In this document: positions 7,021-16,306 of the stretch, one piece after another | How positions within the stretch are numbered: the first letter of the stretch is position 1 | How the letters are laid out: every line of letters begins with the position of its first letter | From: a virus | Direction: 5' to 3' (one strand) | IMG/VR virus record: IMGVR_UViG_3300030098_006132 | Span: 1-47,892 of that record | DNA length: 47,892 bases | Program-made: the position numbers and the translations under genes | Notes under the pieces: generated by a model | What the model saw: the letters and a program-made list of their open reading frames with translations, nothing else | What the model was told of the DNA's origin: nothing | Database searches by the model: none

Positions 7021-7247
7021 TGTATATTCGCAAGGTATCTATAGGTCCAGACTATAAATCTGGAGCCATGCACTATGTGCAGGGGAATCCTATATCTAGG
7101 CACTCCGATGATGTTATAGACACCATTGAGGTTTTAGATGATGGAACTATTAAGATATGGGTGAGAAATAAAGAGGGAATAGTCTTATGGAAAGAGTTTA
7201 ATAAGAATATGCCCTACTCCGTAGAATATAATGTGGATTTATTATAA
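7020..7247 (+). CDS. Small protein of unknown function
   Basis: A 75-residue protein starting MYIRKVSIGPDYKSGAMHYV. It alternates beta-type stretches with short turns (DTIEVLDDGTIKIWVRN, EGIVLWKEFN) and has no signal peptide or membrane segment. It overlaps both neighbours by one base (TAATG on each side), so it belongs to a tightly coupled string from 6781 to 10313. No family recognised. Confidence 0.65.
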   Translation: MYIRKVSIGPDYKSGAMHYVQGNPISRHSDDVIDTIEVLDDGTIKIWVRNKEGIVLWKEFNKNMPYSVEYNVDLL

Positions 7248-7822
7248 TGAGGTCTCCATCTCAATTTATAGTTAAGCCTCTTGGTGGCAGGAGGTATGAC
7301 AATATACGAAAGTATGGGGGTGTAGACTTCATTATAAGTTCCGACCAGGAAGACCACACGGTTACTAATAGGTTCGCTGAGGTTATTGCTGTTCCCGCTA
7401 ATTATAAAGGGGAAATAGAAAAGGGTGATATATTGGTAGTACATCATAATGTTTTTAGAAAATATTATGACATGAAAGGCAGAGAGAGAGATAGCTTTTC
7501 GTTTTTTAGAGATGACACATATCTTATAGATGATGTGCAGTTTTTTTTGTATCAAAAAGATGGAGCATGGAAAGCTCCTAATCCATACTGTTTTGTTAAG
7601 CCTATAAAAAATGAAGACTATAATATTTTTACTGCTAACCTTGAAAACCATCAAACACTTGACCTTATGGGAGAAATTAAGTATATTAATGACGAGCTTA
7701 GTGGGTCGGGGTTAAAAGAGGGAGATATCATAGGGTTTACTCCAGAGAGCGAGTATCAGTTTAAAATAAATGGCGAGACATTATATAGAATGATGACACA
7801 AAATATATGCGTAGCGATATAA
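7247..7822 (+). CDS. GroES-like co-chaperonin with two Cpn10-type halves
   Basis: This 191-residue protein resembles GroES twice over. In the first half, NRFAEVIAVPANY (41-53) and IEKGDILVVHHNVF (57-70) match the strands of the Cpn10 barrel, where GxV.....G..... GD.V.... is typical. The second half repeats this: GEIKYINDEL (142-151), LKEGDIIGFTP (156-166), then INGETLYRMMTQNICV (174-189), like the C-terminal strand of GroES. Cpn10 is about 95 residues, so 191 fits a tandem. Phage co-chaperonins such as T4 gp31 adapt host GroEL to fold capsid protein. It sits directly before the packaging and head genes. The match is by fold pattern, not strong identity. Confidence 0.55.
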   Translation: MRSPSQFIVKPLGGRRYDNIRKYGGVDFIISSDQEDHTVTNRFAEVIAVPANYKGEIEKGDILVVHHNVFRKYYDMKGRERDSFSFFRDDTYLIDDVQFFLYQKDGAWKAPNPYCFVKPIKNEDYNIFTANLENHQTLDLMGEIKYINDELSGSGLKEGDIIGFTPESEYQFKINGETLYRMMTQNICVAI

Positions 7823-8094
7823 AGAAAATAAAACAACGTATTATTTCTGCAGGCGAAAAAGCAGTTGCAGAGCTTATAAAGGTTGCTGAAGAAAATATTA
7901 TTAATTTCAATAGCGATGACGACCTTGCTGCAGACAGGTTGAAAAATGCGGCAGCTACAAAGAAGCTGGCGATATTTGACGCTTTCGAAATACTGCAACG
8001 CATAGAAGAAGAGAGAGCCGCCCTCAATGGCGAGGAGCTGCCCCATGTAGTAAATACCAATCAAGGCTTTGCAGAAAGAAAATCTAAAAAATGA
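7807..8094 (+). CDS. Probable small terminase subunit
   Basis: The 95-residue, all-helical protein starts MRSDIKKIKQRIISAGEKAV and contains DDDLAADRLKNAAATKKLAI (residues about 37-56) followed by a helix and a basic tail (AERKSKK). Small terminase subunits bind the packaging start site and are short helical proteins encoded just ahead of the large subunit. This gene overlaps the GroES-like gene by 16 bases and the large terminase by four (ATGA). Position and helical build support the call; there is no direct DNA-binding motif to confirm it. Confidence 0.55.
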   Translation: MRSDIKKIKQRIISAGEKAVAELIKVAEENIINFNSDDDLAADRLKNAAATKKLAIFDAFEILQRIEEERAALNGEELPHVVNTNQGFAERKSKK

Positions 8095-10313
8095 TAGACC
8101 GTGGACTATATCGGATTATAGATGTAGACATAAAGCCTGTTACCATCCACAACAAAAATAAAGCTAAGTCATGGAAATATGGCTATGATAAAGACTATGA
8201 CATTGTTATTATCTCTAAAGATGGCACTTTAGGTGAAGTGTATGAGATAAATAACGTAAAAATAGGCTTGCCAAAGGCCCCAAAAAAAGTTGATAACACC
8301 GAAAATGTATGGAGTCCCCACGAATACCCTAAAACACTCTCTAGGCTAAAATCTATTTTCGATTGGAATAAAAGGGATAATGCTTTTAAGGCTAAATGGG
8401 TAGATTATATAGAGCGAGAATTTAACAGGCGCGAAGAAGGGCATTGGTTTATGAACAACAAAGTGCCTACATACATTACAGGCACGCACTACATGTATTT
8501 GCAATGGACAAAAATAGATGTAGGAAAGCCAGAGTTTCGCGAAGCCAACAGGATATTTTTTATTTTTTGGGCTGCTTGTGTTGCTGACAGCAGATGTTTT
8601 GGTATGTGCTACCTAAAAAACAGGAGGTCAGGATTTTCTTTTATGAGCTCCGCAGAGGCCGTAAACAGAGGGACTATAACTCGTGATGCTCGTATCGGAA
8701 TATTGTCTAAGACAGGAGCAGATGCTAAAAAAATGTTTACAGACAAAGTAGTTCCTATATCTATTAATTATCCTTTCTTTTTCAAACCCATACAAGACGG
8801 TATGGATAGGCCAAAGACAGAGATATCTTATAGAATTCCTGCTTCTAAGATTACACGCAATAATATGCACGATACAGACACTAGTGAGTTGGAGGGATTG
8901 GATACTACCATCGACTGGAAGAATACTGATGACAACTCCTACGATGGAGAGAAGTTGTTTTTGTTGGTGCATGATGAGTCGGGTAAGTGGCTGAGTCCTA
9001 ACAATATATTAAACAACTGGCGCGTAACAAAGACATGTCTTAGGGTGGGTAGGCGTATTGTAGGCAAATGTATGATGGGCTCTACCTGTAATGCTAAAGA
9101 CAAAGGGGGTGGTAGCTTTCAAAAGCTTTTTGAGGATTCCGACCCTGCAAAAAGAAATGCCAATGGTCAAACAAAGTCGGGACTATATTCTTTATTTGTG
9201 CCTATGGAATGGAATTTTGAGGGATATATGGATAAGTATGGTTTCCCTGTTTTTAATACTCCTGAAAAACCTATAGAAGATGCTTATGGTGAATATATAG
9301 ATACAGGAGTAATTCCTTATTGGGAAAATGAGGTTATTTCTTTGAAAGGAGACCCTGATGCGTTAAATGAGTTTTATCGCCAGTTTCCTCGCACCACCTC
9401 TCATGCTTTTAGAGATGAAAGCAAAGCATCAATATTTAACCTTACTAAAATATATAATCAAATAGACTATAACGATAGTCTTATTAAAGAGCGGTTTTTA
9501 ACAAGAGGAGGGTTTCACTGGAGAGATGGCATTAAAGACTCAGAGGTTATATGGACTCCTGACAAAAGAGGGCGCTTTCTTATTTCTTGGATGCCTCCTG
9601 TAGAAAAGAGAAATAATGTAATAAAAAGAGGCGAGAAGTTTTATCCTGGCAATGAACATATAGGAAGTTTTGGTTGCGACCCCTATGATATATCATCTAC
9701 AGTAGATGGTAGAGGTTCAAAAGGCGCTTTGCACGGAATGACTAAATTTAATATGGACGATGCCCCTGCTAACGAGTTTTTCTTAGAGTATATCGCTAGA
9801 CCACAGACTGCAGAAATATTTTTTGAAGATGTGTTGATGGCTTGTGTTTTTTATGGCATGCCGATACTTGCGGAGAACAATAAGGCTAGGCTATTATATC
9901 ACTTTAAAAATCGAGGCTATAGAGGATTTTCTATAAATAGACCTGACAAGCAAAAGCGCTTTTTAAGCAGAACAGAAAAAGAGTTGGGAGGGATGCCTAA
10001 CACTTCCGAAGATATTAAGCAGGCACACGCTTCAGCAATAGAGGCATATATAGAAAAATATGTAGGCTTAGATGCTGAAGGTACCTATAGAGACCCTGAT
10101 GAAATTGGGAGGATGTATTTTAATAAGACCTTAGAAGATTGGGCAAAATTTGATATAAATAAACGTACAAAGCATGATGCTTCTATAAGTTCAGGCTTGG
10201 CTATTATGGCGAATCAGAAACATTTATATCAGCCACAAAAAAAAGAGTCAAAAATAAGCATTAAATTTGCAACATACTCTAATAAAGGAAATATAAGCCA
10301 AATACAAAGGTAA
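8091..10313 (+). CDS. Terminase large subunit
   Basis: A 740-residue motor-nuclease that packages DNA into the prohead. The ATPase Walker A variant is YLKNRRSGFS (about 174-183, R179/S180/G181), of the K/R-rich type seen in phage terminases. Walker B with its catalytic acid is LFLLVHDESG with D295 and E296. The C-terminal nuclease begins around SFGCDPYDIS with D530, the first RNase H-like metal ligand. The start overlaps the small subunit by ATGA, and the portal follows with no gap. The length is in the upper range for terminases because of an extended N-terminus (residues 1-100). Confidence 0.9.
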   Translation: MIDRGLYRIIDVDIKPVTIHNKNKAKSWKYGYDKDYDIVIISKDGTLGEVYEINNVKIGLPKAPKKVDNTENVWSPHEYPKTLSRLKSIFDWNKRDNAFKAKWVDYIEREFNRREEGHWFMNNKVPTYITGTHYMYLQWTKIDVGKPEFREANRIFFIFWAACVADSRCFGMCYLKNRRSGFSFMSSAEAVNRGTITRDARIGILSKTGADAKKMFTDKVVPISINYPFFFKPIQDGMDRPKTEISYRIPASKITRNNMHDTDTSELEGLDTTIDWKNTDDNSYDGEKLFLLVHDESGKWLSPNNILNNWRVTKTCLRVGRRIVGKCMMGSTCNAKDKGGGSFQKLFEDSDPAKRNANGQTKSGLYSLFVPMEWNFEGYMDKYGFPVFNTPEKPIEDAYGEYIDTGVIPYWENEVISLKGDPDALNEFYRQFPRTTSHAFRDESKASIFNLTKIYNQIDYNDSLIKERFLTRGGFHWRDGIKDSEVIWTPDKRGRFLISWMPPVEKRNNVIKRGEKFYPGNEHIGSFGCDPYDISSTVDGRGSKGALHGMTKFNMDDAPANEFFLEYIARPQTAEIFFEDVLMACVFYGMPILAENNKARLLYHFKNRGYRGFSINRPDKQKRFLSRTEKELGGMPNTSEDIKQAHASAIEAYIEKYVGLDAEGTYRDPDEIGRMYFNKTLEDWAKFDINKRTKHDASISSGLAIMANQKHLYQPQKKESKISIKFATYSNKGNISQIQR

Positions 10314-12746
10314 ATGAAAAAATCTATAGACGTAATAATAAATCCCGTCAGTTTCCCAGGTCAGGTGGCAACAGACGCAGAAAAAGCAACAGATGAGTAC
10401 GGATTAAGAATTGGGCAGGCCATACAAACTGAATGGTTTAACAGGGCTGGAGGTTCGTGCAGATATTATAATAACTGGATAGAATACCATAAGCTTAGGC
10501 TCTATGCTCGTGGAGAGCAGCCTATAGGTAAGTATAAGTCTGAGCTTGCTGTAGATGGAGACCTTTCATACCTGAACATGGATTGGACTCCCGTGCCTAT
10601 TATTCCTAAGTTTGTAGATATTGTCGTTAATGGTATGAACGATAGGATGTTTGATGTAAAAGCTTATGCTCAAGATGCTATGTCTGCAGAAAAAAGATTA
10701 GCACATCAAGAGATGATAGAAGCGGATATGGTTGCAAAAAATTTCCTTTTACAAACTGAAGAGCAGTTTGGTGTAGATGCTTTTAATGTTCCCCCCGATT
10801 CTCTTCCCAACAGCGACCAAGAGCTGGCCCTATACATGCAGCTGCAATACAAGCCAGGAATAGAGATAGCAGAGGAAACGGCTATAAACACTATTTTAGA
10901 TGAGAACCATTATAGTGATACGCGCAGGCGCGTAGACTATGACATCACAACTTTAGGTATAGGAATGTGTAAACACACCTTTTTACCAGCGGCGGGAGTA
11001 AAAGTAGAATATGTAGACCCCGCCAATGTGGTATATAGTTATACTGAAGACCCTTATTTTAAAGATTGCTTTTATTGGGGAGAAGTAAAACGTATTCCTC
11101 TAACCGAGTTATATAAAATAAAGCCTGACCTTACAGATGAAGATATAAAGCAGATACGAGAGTATGCTGCTGCATGGTATAACTATTATCCTACTATTAG
11201 ACAATACGAGGGAGATTTATTTGATAAAGATGCTGTTACTCTATTATATTTTAATTACAAGACTACTAAAAACATTGTCCATAAAAAGAAACGATTATCC
11301 ACGGGTGGCGATAAGGTTATTAGAAAAAATGGAGAGTTTAATCCAGAAGGCGACCACGATGGGCGTTTTGAAAAGCTGGAGAAAAGAATAGACGTATGGT
11401 ATGAGGGTGTTATGGTAATGGGCAGTAACTACCTTTTAAAATGGTCTCTTTCGAAAAATATGGTACGACCTAAATCTGCTTCTCAACAAGCTATGCCAAA
11501 CTATATTGCGGTGGCCCCTAGAATGTATAAGGGTGTTATTGAGTCTCTCGTTAGAAGGATGACTACTTTTGCCGACTTAATACAGATAACGCATTTAAAG
11601 TTACAGCAGGTAATAGCGCGTATGGTTCCTGATGGTGTATTTATTGATGCCGATGGGCTCAATGAGGTAGACCTCGGTAATGGCGGTGCTTATAACCCCG
11701 AAGATGCTTTAAGGCTTTACTTTCAAACGGGTAGTGTTATTGGTAGAAGCTTCACCCAAGATGGAGAGTTCAACCACGCCAGAGTTCCTATCCAAGAGCT
11801 AAATTCTAGCAGTGGGCAAGCAAAAATATCTAGTTTAGTGGGTACCTACAATCATTATATGAATATGCTTAGGGATGTTACAGGATTAAATCAAGCTAGA
11901 GACGGTAGCACCCCTGACCCTAATGCGTTGGTGGGAGTACAAAAGCTAGCGGCTTTAAATTCCAATACCGCTACAAGACACATTTTAGAGGGAAGCCTTT
12001 ATATGACCAGAGCTCTATCAGAAGCCTTATCATTAAGAATATCCGATATATTAGAATATGCTGACTTTAAAGAAGAATTTGCGAGTCAGATAGGCAAATA
12101 TAACGTATCTATACTTGAGGAAGTAAAAAATCTATATCTCCACGATTTTGGTATCTTTATTGAAGTGTCTCCCGATGAGGAGGAGAAAGCACAGCTAGAA
12201 GCCAATATCCAGATGGCGTTAAGTAAGGAGATGATAACCTTAGAAGATGCTATAGATATTAGAGAGCTAAAAAACCTAAAGCTTGCCAATGAACTTTTAA
12301 AGGTTAAGCGCCAAGACAAAGAAAAGAAAGACCAAGAAAGGGAGCAACAAAAAATGCAGATGCAGGCAGACGTTAATATGCAATCTCAGCAGGCAGCGGC
12401 GCAGGCGAAGATGGAGGCTATTCAGGCTGAAACGCAGGCGAAGATACAGATAGAAAAAGCAGAGTCCGATTTTGCTATTCAAAAACTGCAAGTAGAAGCA
12501 GAGCTTAAAAAGCAGCTTATGCAAGAGGAGTTCCAAATGCAGATGCAAATTAAAGGCATGGAGGCAGATGCACTAAGCACGAGAGAAGATTCCAGAGAAA
12601 CGGCTAAGGCAGAGAGGATATCGCAGCAGAACACGCAGCACTCCAAGCTTATACAGCAGAGGCAAGATAAAACTCCTGCTATAAATTTCGAATCTAATGA
12701 GGATAGTTTAGATGGCTTTGACTTGGCTGAATTTGAGCCTCGCTAG
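10314..12746 (+). CDS. Portal protein with long glutamine-rich C-terminal coil
   Basis: The 810-residue protein follows the terminase directly, the standard place for the portal. It forms the ring through which DNA enters the head. Recognisable features are the N-terminal region with SYLNMDWTPVPIIPKFVDIV (about 82-101), the acidic wing, and a long helix region toward the C-terminus. Residues about 660-790 are very rich in Gln, Lys, Glu and Ala (QQKMQMQADVNMQSQQAA and on), a continuous coiled coil that probably lies inside the head as a barrel. The call rests on order, length and overall build. Confidence 0.8.
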   Translation: MKKSIDVIINPVSFPGQVATDAEKATDEYGLRIGQAIQTEWFNRAGGSCRYYNNWIEYHKLRLYARGEQPIGKYKSELAVDGDLSYLNMDWTPVPIIPKFVDIVVNGMNDRMFDVKAYAQDAMSAEKRLAHQEMIEADMVAKNFLLQTEEQFGVDAFNVPPDSLPNSDQELALYMQLQYKPGIEIAEETAINTILDENHYSDTRRRVDYDITTLGIGMCKHTFLPAAGVKVEYVDPANVVYSYTEDPYFKDCFYWGEVKRIPLTELYKIKPDLTDEDIKQIREYAAAWYNYYPTIRQYEGDLFDKDAVTLLYFNYKTTKNIVHKKKRLSTGGDKVIRKNGEFNPEGDHDGRFEKLEKRIDVWYEGVMVMGSNYLLKWSLSKNMVRPKSASQQAMPNYIAVAPRMYKGVIESLVRRMTTFADLIQITHLKLQQVIARMVPDGVFIDADGLNEVDLGNGGAYNPEDALRLYFQTGSVIGRSFTQDGEFNHARVPIQELNSSSGQAKISSLVGTYNHYMNMLRDVTGLNQARDGSTPDPNALVGVQKLAALNSNTATRHILEGSLYMTRALSEALSLRISDILEYADFKEEFASQIGKYNVSILEEVKNLYLHDFGIFIEVSPDEEEKAQLEANIQMALSKEMITLEDAIDIRELKNLKLANELLKVKRQDKEKKDQEREQQKMQMQADVNMQSQQAAAQAKMEAIQAETQAKIQIEKAESDFAIQKLQVEAELKKQLMQEEFQMQMQIKGMEADALSTREDSRETAKAERISQQNTQHSKLIQQRQDKTPAINFESNEDSLDGFDLAEFEPR

Positions 12747-12775
12747 CCTTAAAAAAATATAATATACTTTTTTAT

Positions 12776-12783
12776 TAACTTTG
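12776..12783 (+). promoter_or_regulatory. Bacteroidetal -7 box before scaffold and capsid genes
   Basis: TAACTTTG matches TAnnTTTG and lies in a 61-base intergenic gap, 24 bases before the ATG of the scaffold gene. The leader that follows (TTAATTAAATCTAATCAA) is AT-rich. It probably drives the scaffold and major capsid genes, up to the terminator at 15419. Confidence 0.5.
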
Positions 12784-12807
12784 TAAAACTTAATTAAATC
12801 TAATCAA

Positions 12808-13959
12808 ATGGCTGAATTTAAAGTTAGAGCTGTAGATTTCGAAGAGAAGTCTACGCAAGAAATAGAACAACAACTGGTAGATAAGCACGCAAAAGAAAAC
12901 GGCTTAGAGGACCAAGAAATAAAAATAGAAACCACTGTAGACGCACAGGGAAATGTTGTGGATACCACAACGACAGCTGTAGAAACAGAGGAAAAGGAAG
13001 AGAAAACGGAGGAGACTCCATCGTTGAATGACGAAAGCGTTCTTTCATTTATTAAAAATAAATTTGGAAAAGAGATTGATTCTCTTGACAATATTTTTGA
13101 AACTCAAGAAGCTGAAGCCCCTGAATTACCAGAGGATGTTGCGGCTTACTGGAATTTCAAAAAAGAAACGGGGCGTGGAATCAATGATTTTGTTGCAATA
13201 AACAGAAACTTTGATGACATGAATCCTGACAACCTCTTAACGGAGTATTATAAGGCTATGAATCCTGACTTAGATGCGGATGATGTTGCCTTTGAAATAG
13301 AGAGCCAGTTTGGCTATGACGAAGATTATGATGAGGAGAAAGAGGTTAGGCGTGTAAAAATCGCCAAAAAGAAAGAGCTTGTTAAAGCAAAGGAATATTT
13401 TGAGAAGCAGAAAGAGCAATACAAGATGCCACTTGAGTCAAGGGCTGACGGTGCTACTGGAGCAGAATCGGAAGATTACTTGGCTTACAAGAAATATGTC
13501 GAAGAGTCGAAAGGTGCTCAGGCAGAAAATGAGAAGAGAAGGAAGTTTTTCGAAGAGGAAACCAGTAAGGTTTTTGGAAAAGAGTTCGAAGGTTTCGGAT
13601 TTGAAGTCGAAGATAAAAAACTTGTTTACAAGCCAGCGGAAGCTGCGAAATTGAAAAACAACCAATCTGACATTAATAATTTTATAAACTCTCATCTGGA
13701 TGATAAGGGTTTTTTAAAAGATGCCAAAGCGTACCACCGTTCTTTAGCTGTGGCTATGAATCCAGAAGCATTTGCTAAGTTCTTTTATGAGCAAGGCAAA
13801 TCAGATGCTGTTGGAGATTACTCTAAGGAGTCTAAGAATATTGATATGAATGTTCGTAGTGTTCCAGAGTCATTAACAAAAGGAGGATTTAAAGTTACTG
13901 CGACATCAACGGAAAATTTTGGCAACCGACTACGGATTAGAAGTCCGAAAAATAAATAA
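12808..13959 (+). CDS. Scaffolding protein
   Basis: This 383-residue protein is strongly acidic and helical: Glu/Thr-rich at residues 20-75, acid and coiled-coil rich in the middle (ESQFGYDEDYDEEKEVRR), with a short basic C-terminus (NFGNRLRIRSPKNK). Scaffolding proteins are helical, charged, and bind the coat protein through a basic end. It lies between portal and major capsid, the classical place for scaffold. No protease motif is seen, so this is scaffold rather than a protease-scaffold fusion. Confidence 0.7.
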   Translation: MAEFKVRAVDFEEKSTQEIEQQLVDKHAKENGLEDQEIKIETTVDAQGNVVDTTTTAVETEEKEEKTEETPSLNDESVLSFIKNKFGKEIDSLDNIFETQEAEAPELPEDVAAYWNFKKETGRGINDFVAINRNFDDMNPDNLLTEYYKAMNPDLDADDVAFEIESQFGYDEDYDEEKEVRRVKIAKKKELVKAKEYFEKQKEQYKMPLESRADGATGAESEDYLAYKKYVEESKGAQAENEKRRKFFEEETSKVFGKEFEGFGFEVEDKKLVYKPAEAAKLKNNQSDINNFINSHLDDKGFLKDAKAYHRSLAVAMNPEAFAKFFYEQGKSDAVGDYSKESKNIDMNVRSVPESLTKGGFKVTATSTENFGNRLRIRSPKNK

Positions 13960-13990
13960 TTTATAAAACAAAAATTTAAAACATAAAAAA

Positions 13991-15403
13991 ATGGGTGTAT
14001 TAGCAACTCCTGGTTTTGACCTGACTCCTTCATCAGTGAAGGCGGCATTACCAACTAACTATATTACCAGCTTCGATTTCACCACTCAGTATCTACCAGA
14101 TACTCACGAGAAAGAGTTCGAAAGATATGGTAATCGCTCTATCAGTTCTTTTTTAAGAATGGTAGGAGCAGAAATTCCTTCAAACTCAGACCTTATCAAA
14201 TGGGCAGAGCAAGGAAGGTTACATACTAAATTTACGGGTGTTACTGCAGGTACTTATACTGGCGCAGAAACTACTCAAGTATTAACATTCACAGCGGCTC
14301 ACAATTTGAGAGTAGGTCAGACTATTTTTATTTCTGATGAAACTGCAGGTTCTAGTTTTAGCAATAAAGCTATTGTTACAGATGCTGCCCCAGGGGGTGT
14401 CACTACAAACGCATCAATAGCTTATTACGAGGCTACGCAGGCTGCTTATGCTGCTGCAAGTACACTAACTGTATTTGTATATGGCTCTGAATTTTCTAAA
14501 GGCTCTAATGGAATGGGTGGCTCTTTAGAATCTGAAGATGTATTTTTCTCTAACAACCCTATCATTATCAAAGATAGATATGCTGTTTCTGGTTCTGACA
14601 TGGCTCAAATCGGATGGGTAGAAATAACTACTGAAAATGGAGCTACTGGATACCTGTGGTATTTAAAGTCTGAGCATGAAACTAGACTTCGTTTTGATGA
14701 CTACCTTGAAATGGCAATGGTTGAGGCTATCCCAGCCGCTGCTGGTTCTGGTGTTGCTGCATTAGGAACACCTGTTGCTGCAGCTCAAGGTGAGTTAGGA
14801 AATAGAGGTACAGAGGGTTTATTCTATGTTCTTGAGAACAGAGGAAACGTATTCTCAGGTACTCCTGCTGCTTTATCTGATTTTGATGCTATCATCCAAA
14901 GATTAGACAAGCAAGGAGCTATCCAAGAAAACGCTATGTTCTTAAACAGAGCAACTTCTTTTGCTATAGACGATATCTTAGCTGCACAGAACTCTTATGG
15001 TGCGGGTGGCACTTCTTACGGATTGTTTGACAATGACGAAGAAATGGCTCTAAACCTTGGGTTCTCAGGCTTCAAGAGAGGTTATGAGTTCTATAAAACT
15101 GACTGGAAATACCTTAACGATGCTACTCTTAGAGGAGGAATCGTTGGAGGTGCTATAAATGGAGTAATTGTTCCTGCGGGTTCAACGTCTGTTTATGACC
15201 AGGTTATGGGTAAGAACGCCAAGAGACCTTTCTTGCACGTTAGATATAGAGCTTCAGAGGCTGAAGACAGAAGATTCAAAACATGGATTACTGGTTCTGC
15301 TGGTGGCGCTGCTACTAGCGACTTGGATGCTATGGAGGTGAACTTCCTGTCTGAGCGTTGCTTGTGTACTATGGGTGCAAACAACTTCTTCTTAATGAAG
15401 TAG
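13991..15403 (+). CDS. Major capsid protein
   Basis: A 470-residue protein directly behind the scaffold gene, preceded by an A-rich leader and followed by a strong terminator, as expected for the most highly expressed virion gene. The N-terminal part (NYITSFDFTTQYLPDTHEKE, EIPSNSDLIKWAEQGRLHT) is of a type I associate with HK97-fold capsids of marine Bacteroidota phages. A Thr/Ala/Gly-rich insertion at about 85-165 may be a surface-exposed domain. The remainder is mixed alpha/beta with an acidic and aromatic C-terminus. The exact fold is inferred. Confidence 0.85.
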   Translation: MGVLATPGFDLTPSSVKAALPTNYITSFDFTTQYLPDTHEKEFERYGNRSISSFLRMVGAEIPSNSDLIKWAEQGRLHTKFTGVTAGTYTGAETTQVLTFTAAHNLRVGQTIFISDETAGSSFSNKAIVTDAAPGGVTTNASIAYYEATQAAYAAASTLTVFVYGSEFSKGSNGMGGSLESEDVFFSNNPIIIKDRYAVSGSDMAQIGWVEITTENGATGYLWYLKSEHETRLRFDDYLEMAMVEAIPAAAGSGVAALGTPVAAAQGELGNRGTEGLFYVLENRGNVFSGTPAALSDFDAIIQRLDKQGAIQENAMFLNRATSFAIDDILAAQNSYGAGGTSYGLFDNDEEMALNLGFSGFKRGYEFYKTDWKYLNDATLRGGIVGGAINGVIVPAGSTSVYDQVMGKNAKRPFLHVRYRASEAEDRRFKTWITGSAGGAATSDLDAMEVNFLSERCLCTMGANNFFLMK

Positions 15404-15418
15404 TAGTTGACAATTAAG

Positions 15419-15444
15419 GGGGAGCCTTCGGGCTCCCCTTTTTA
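15419..15444 (+). terminator. Rho-independent terminator after the capsid gene
   Basis: An 8-bp GC-rich stem (GGGGAGCC 15419-15426 / GGCTCCCC 15431-15438) closes an extra-stable TTCG loop and is followed by a T-run. It lies 15 bases after the capsid stop. It likely limits read-through from the capsid transcript into the tail genes. Confidence 0.9.
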
Positions 15445-15472
15445 TAATTAAATCGAATTAAATCTTAATAAA

Positions 15473-16219
15473 ATGAAAAAGTTAGAAGTAAAAACCAGAG
15501 TGTATAGGCTTGTATCTAAAGCTGCTCCTCTTAGCTTTATGCTACAAAACAGGAACACTCAATATAACCCTTTAATGTATTTTGACGGAGAAACCAACAG
15601 AGCTCTCCGCTATGCTAGAAACCAAAAGACTCCTTTTGAAGATGAGCAAGATGAAAATCCTATCTTAGAGCCTATAGTGTTTGTGGATGGATTTCTTACT
15701 GTTGAAAAATCCAACAGAGTGCTACAGGCATTTTTAGCGTATCACCCACAAAATGGCGGTGTCTTTGAAGAAGTAGATAACGAGAGAGATGCTAACGAAG
15801 AGGTAAATATTTTAGAAATGGAAATAGATGCTTTAGCTAGCGCTAAGAGCTTAGATATTTCTAAAGCAGAGGCAGTCGCTAGAGTTCTTTTGGGAAGCCG
15901 CGTAGAAACTATGACAACGGCGGAACTTCGCAGAGACATTATGGTTTATGCTAAGCAAAATCCAGCGCAGTTTTTAGACATGCTGGATGACCCTGATTTA
16001 GACTTGCAAAATTTAGCTGAAAGAGCTATAAGTGAGGGCATGTTTTCTGTAAGGAATAATGGAAGGGATATACATTATAATTTCCCTAAGAATAAAAAGA
16101 AGCTTCTTACGGTTCCTTTTGAGGAGACCGCAGTATCGGCATTATGTGGATATTTAAAAACTGACAAGGGAATAGAGTTGATGAAAACTCTTGAGACTAA
16201 GTTGGGTATAGAGGCATAA
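15473..16219 (+). CDS. Unidentified protein between capsid and neck genes
   Basis: The 248-residue product (MKKLEVKTRVYRLVSKAAPL) is soluble and alpha/beta. Residues 1-95 contain several short strands (NTQYNPLMYFDGETNRALRY, PIVFVDGFLTV); residues 105-185 are helical and acidic (DDPDLDLQNLAERAI); the end is helical (LKTDKGIELMKTLETKLGI). No catalytic motif is visible. Neighbourhood suggests a head or head-completion protein, possibly a minor capsid or decoration protein. It is closed by its own terminator at 16241. Confidence 0.65.
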   Translation: MKKLEVKTRVYRLVSKAAPLSFMLQNRNTQYNPLMYFDGETNRALRYARNQKTPFEDEQDENPILEPIVFVDGFLTVEKSNRVLQAFLAYHPQNGGVFEEVDNERDANEEVNILEMEIDALASAKSLDISKAEAVARVLLGSRVETMTTAELRRDIMVYAKQNPAQFLDMLDDPDLDLQNLAERAISEGMFSVRNNGRDIHYNFPKNKKKLLTVPFEETAVSALCGYLKTDKGIELMKTLETKLGIEA

Positions 16220-16240
16220 TATTTCATAATCTTAGCCAAG

Positions 16241-16270
16241 AAGCACTCCAATATGGGGTGCTTTTTTTTT
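16241..16270 (+). terminator. Rho-independent terminator upstream of the moron-like gene
   Basis: A 9-bp stem with one G-T pair (AAGCACTCC 16241-16249 / GGGGTGCTT 16255-16263) and loop AATAT is followed by nine T's. It comes 21 bases after the stop of the 248-residue gene and is fused to a TATCTTTG promoter box starting at 16272. The same design recurs at 16665-16704. Confidence 0.85.
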
Positions 16271-16271
16271 G

Positions 16272-16279
16272 TATCTTTG
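16272..16279 (+). promoter_or_regulatory. Bacteroidetal -7 box for the moron-like gene
   Basis: TATCTTTG starts directly behind the T-run of the preceding terminator and ends 27 bases before the ATG at 16307. There is no -33 TTG at normal spacing. Confidence 0.5.
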
Positions 16280-16306
16280 TTTCTTTTAACCATTAAATTT
16301 TTTATT

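Noticed and set aside
16253-16306. Longer start for the 110-residue protein (MGCFFFVSLFLL...)
   Set aside because: The extension lies in the terminator loop, T-run and promoter box; the ATG at 16307 gives a normal soluble protein with a fitting leader.
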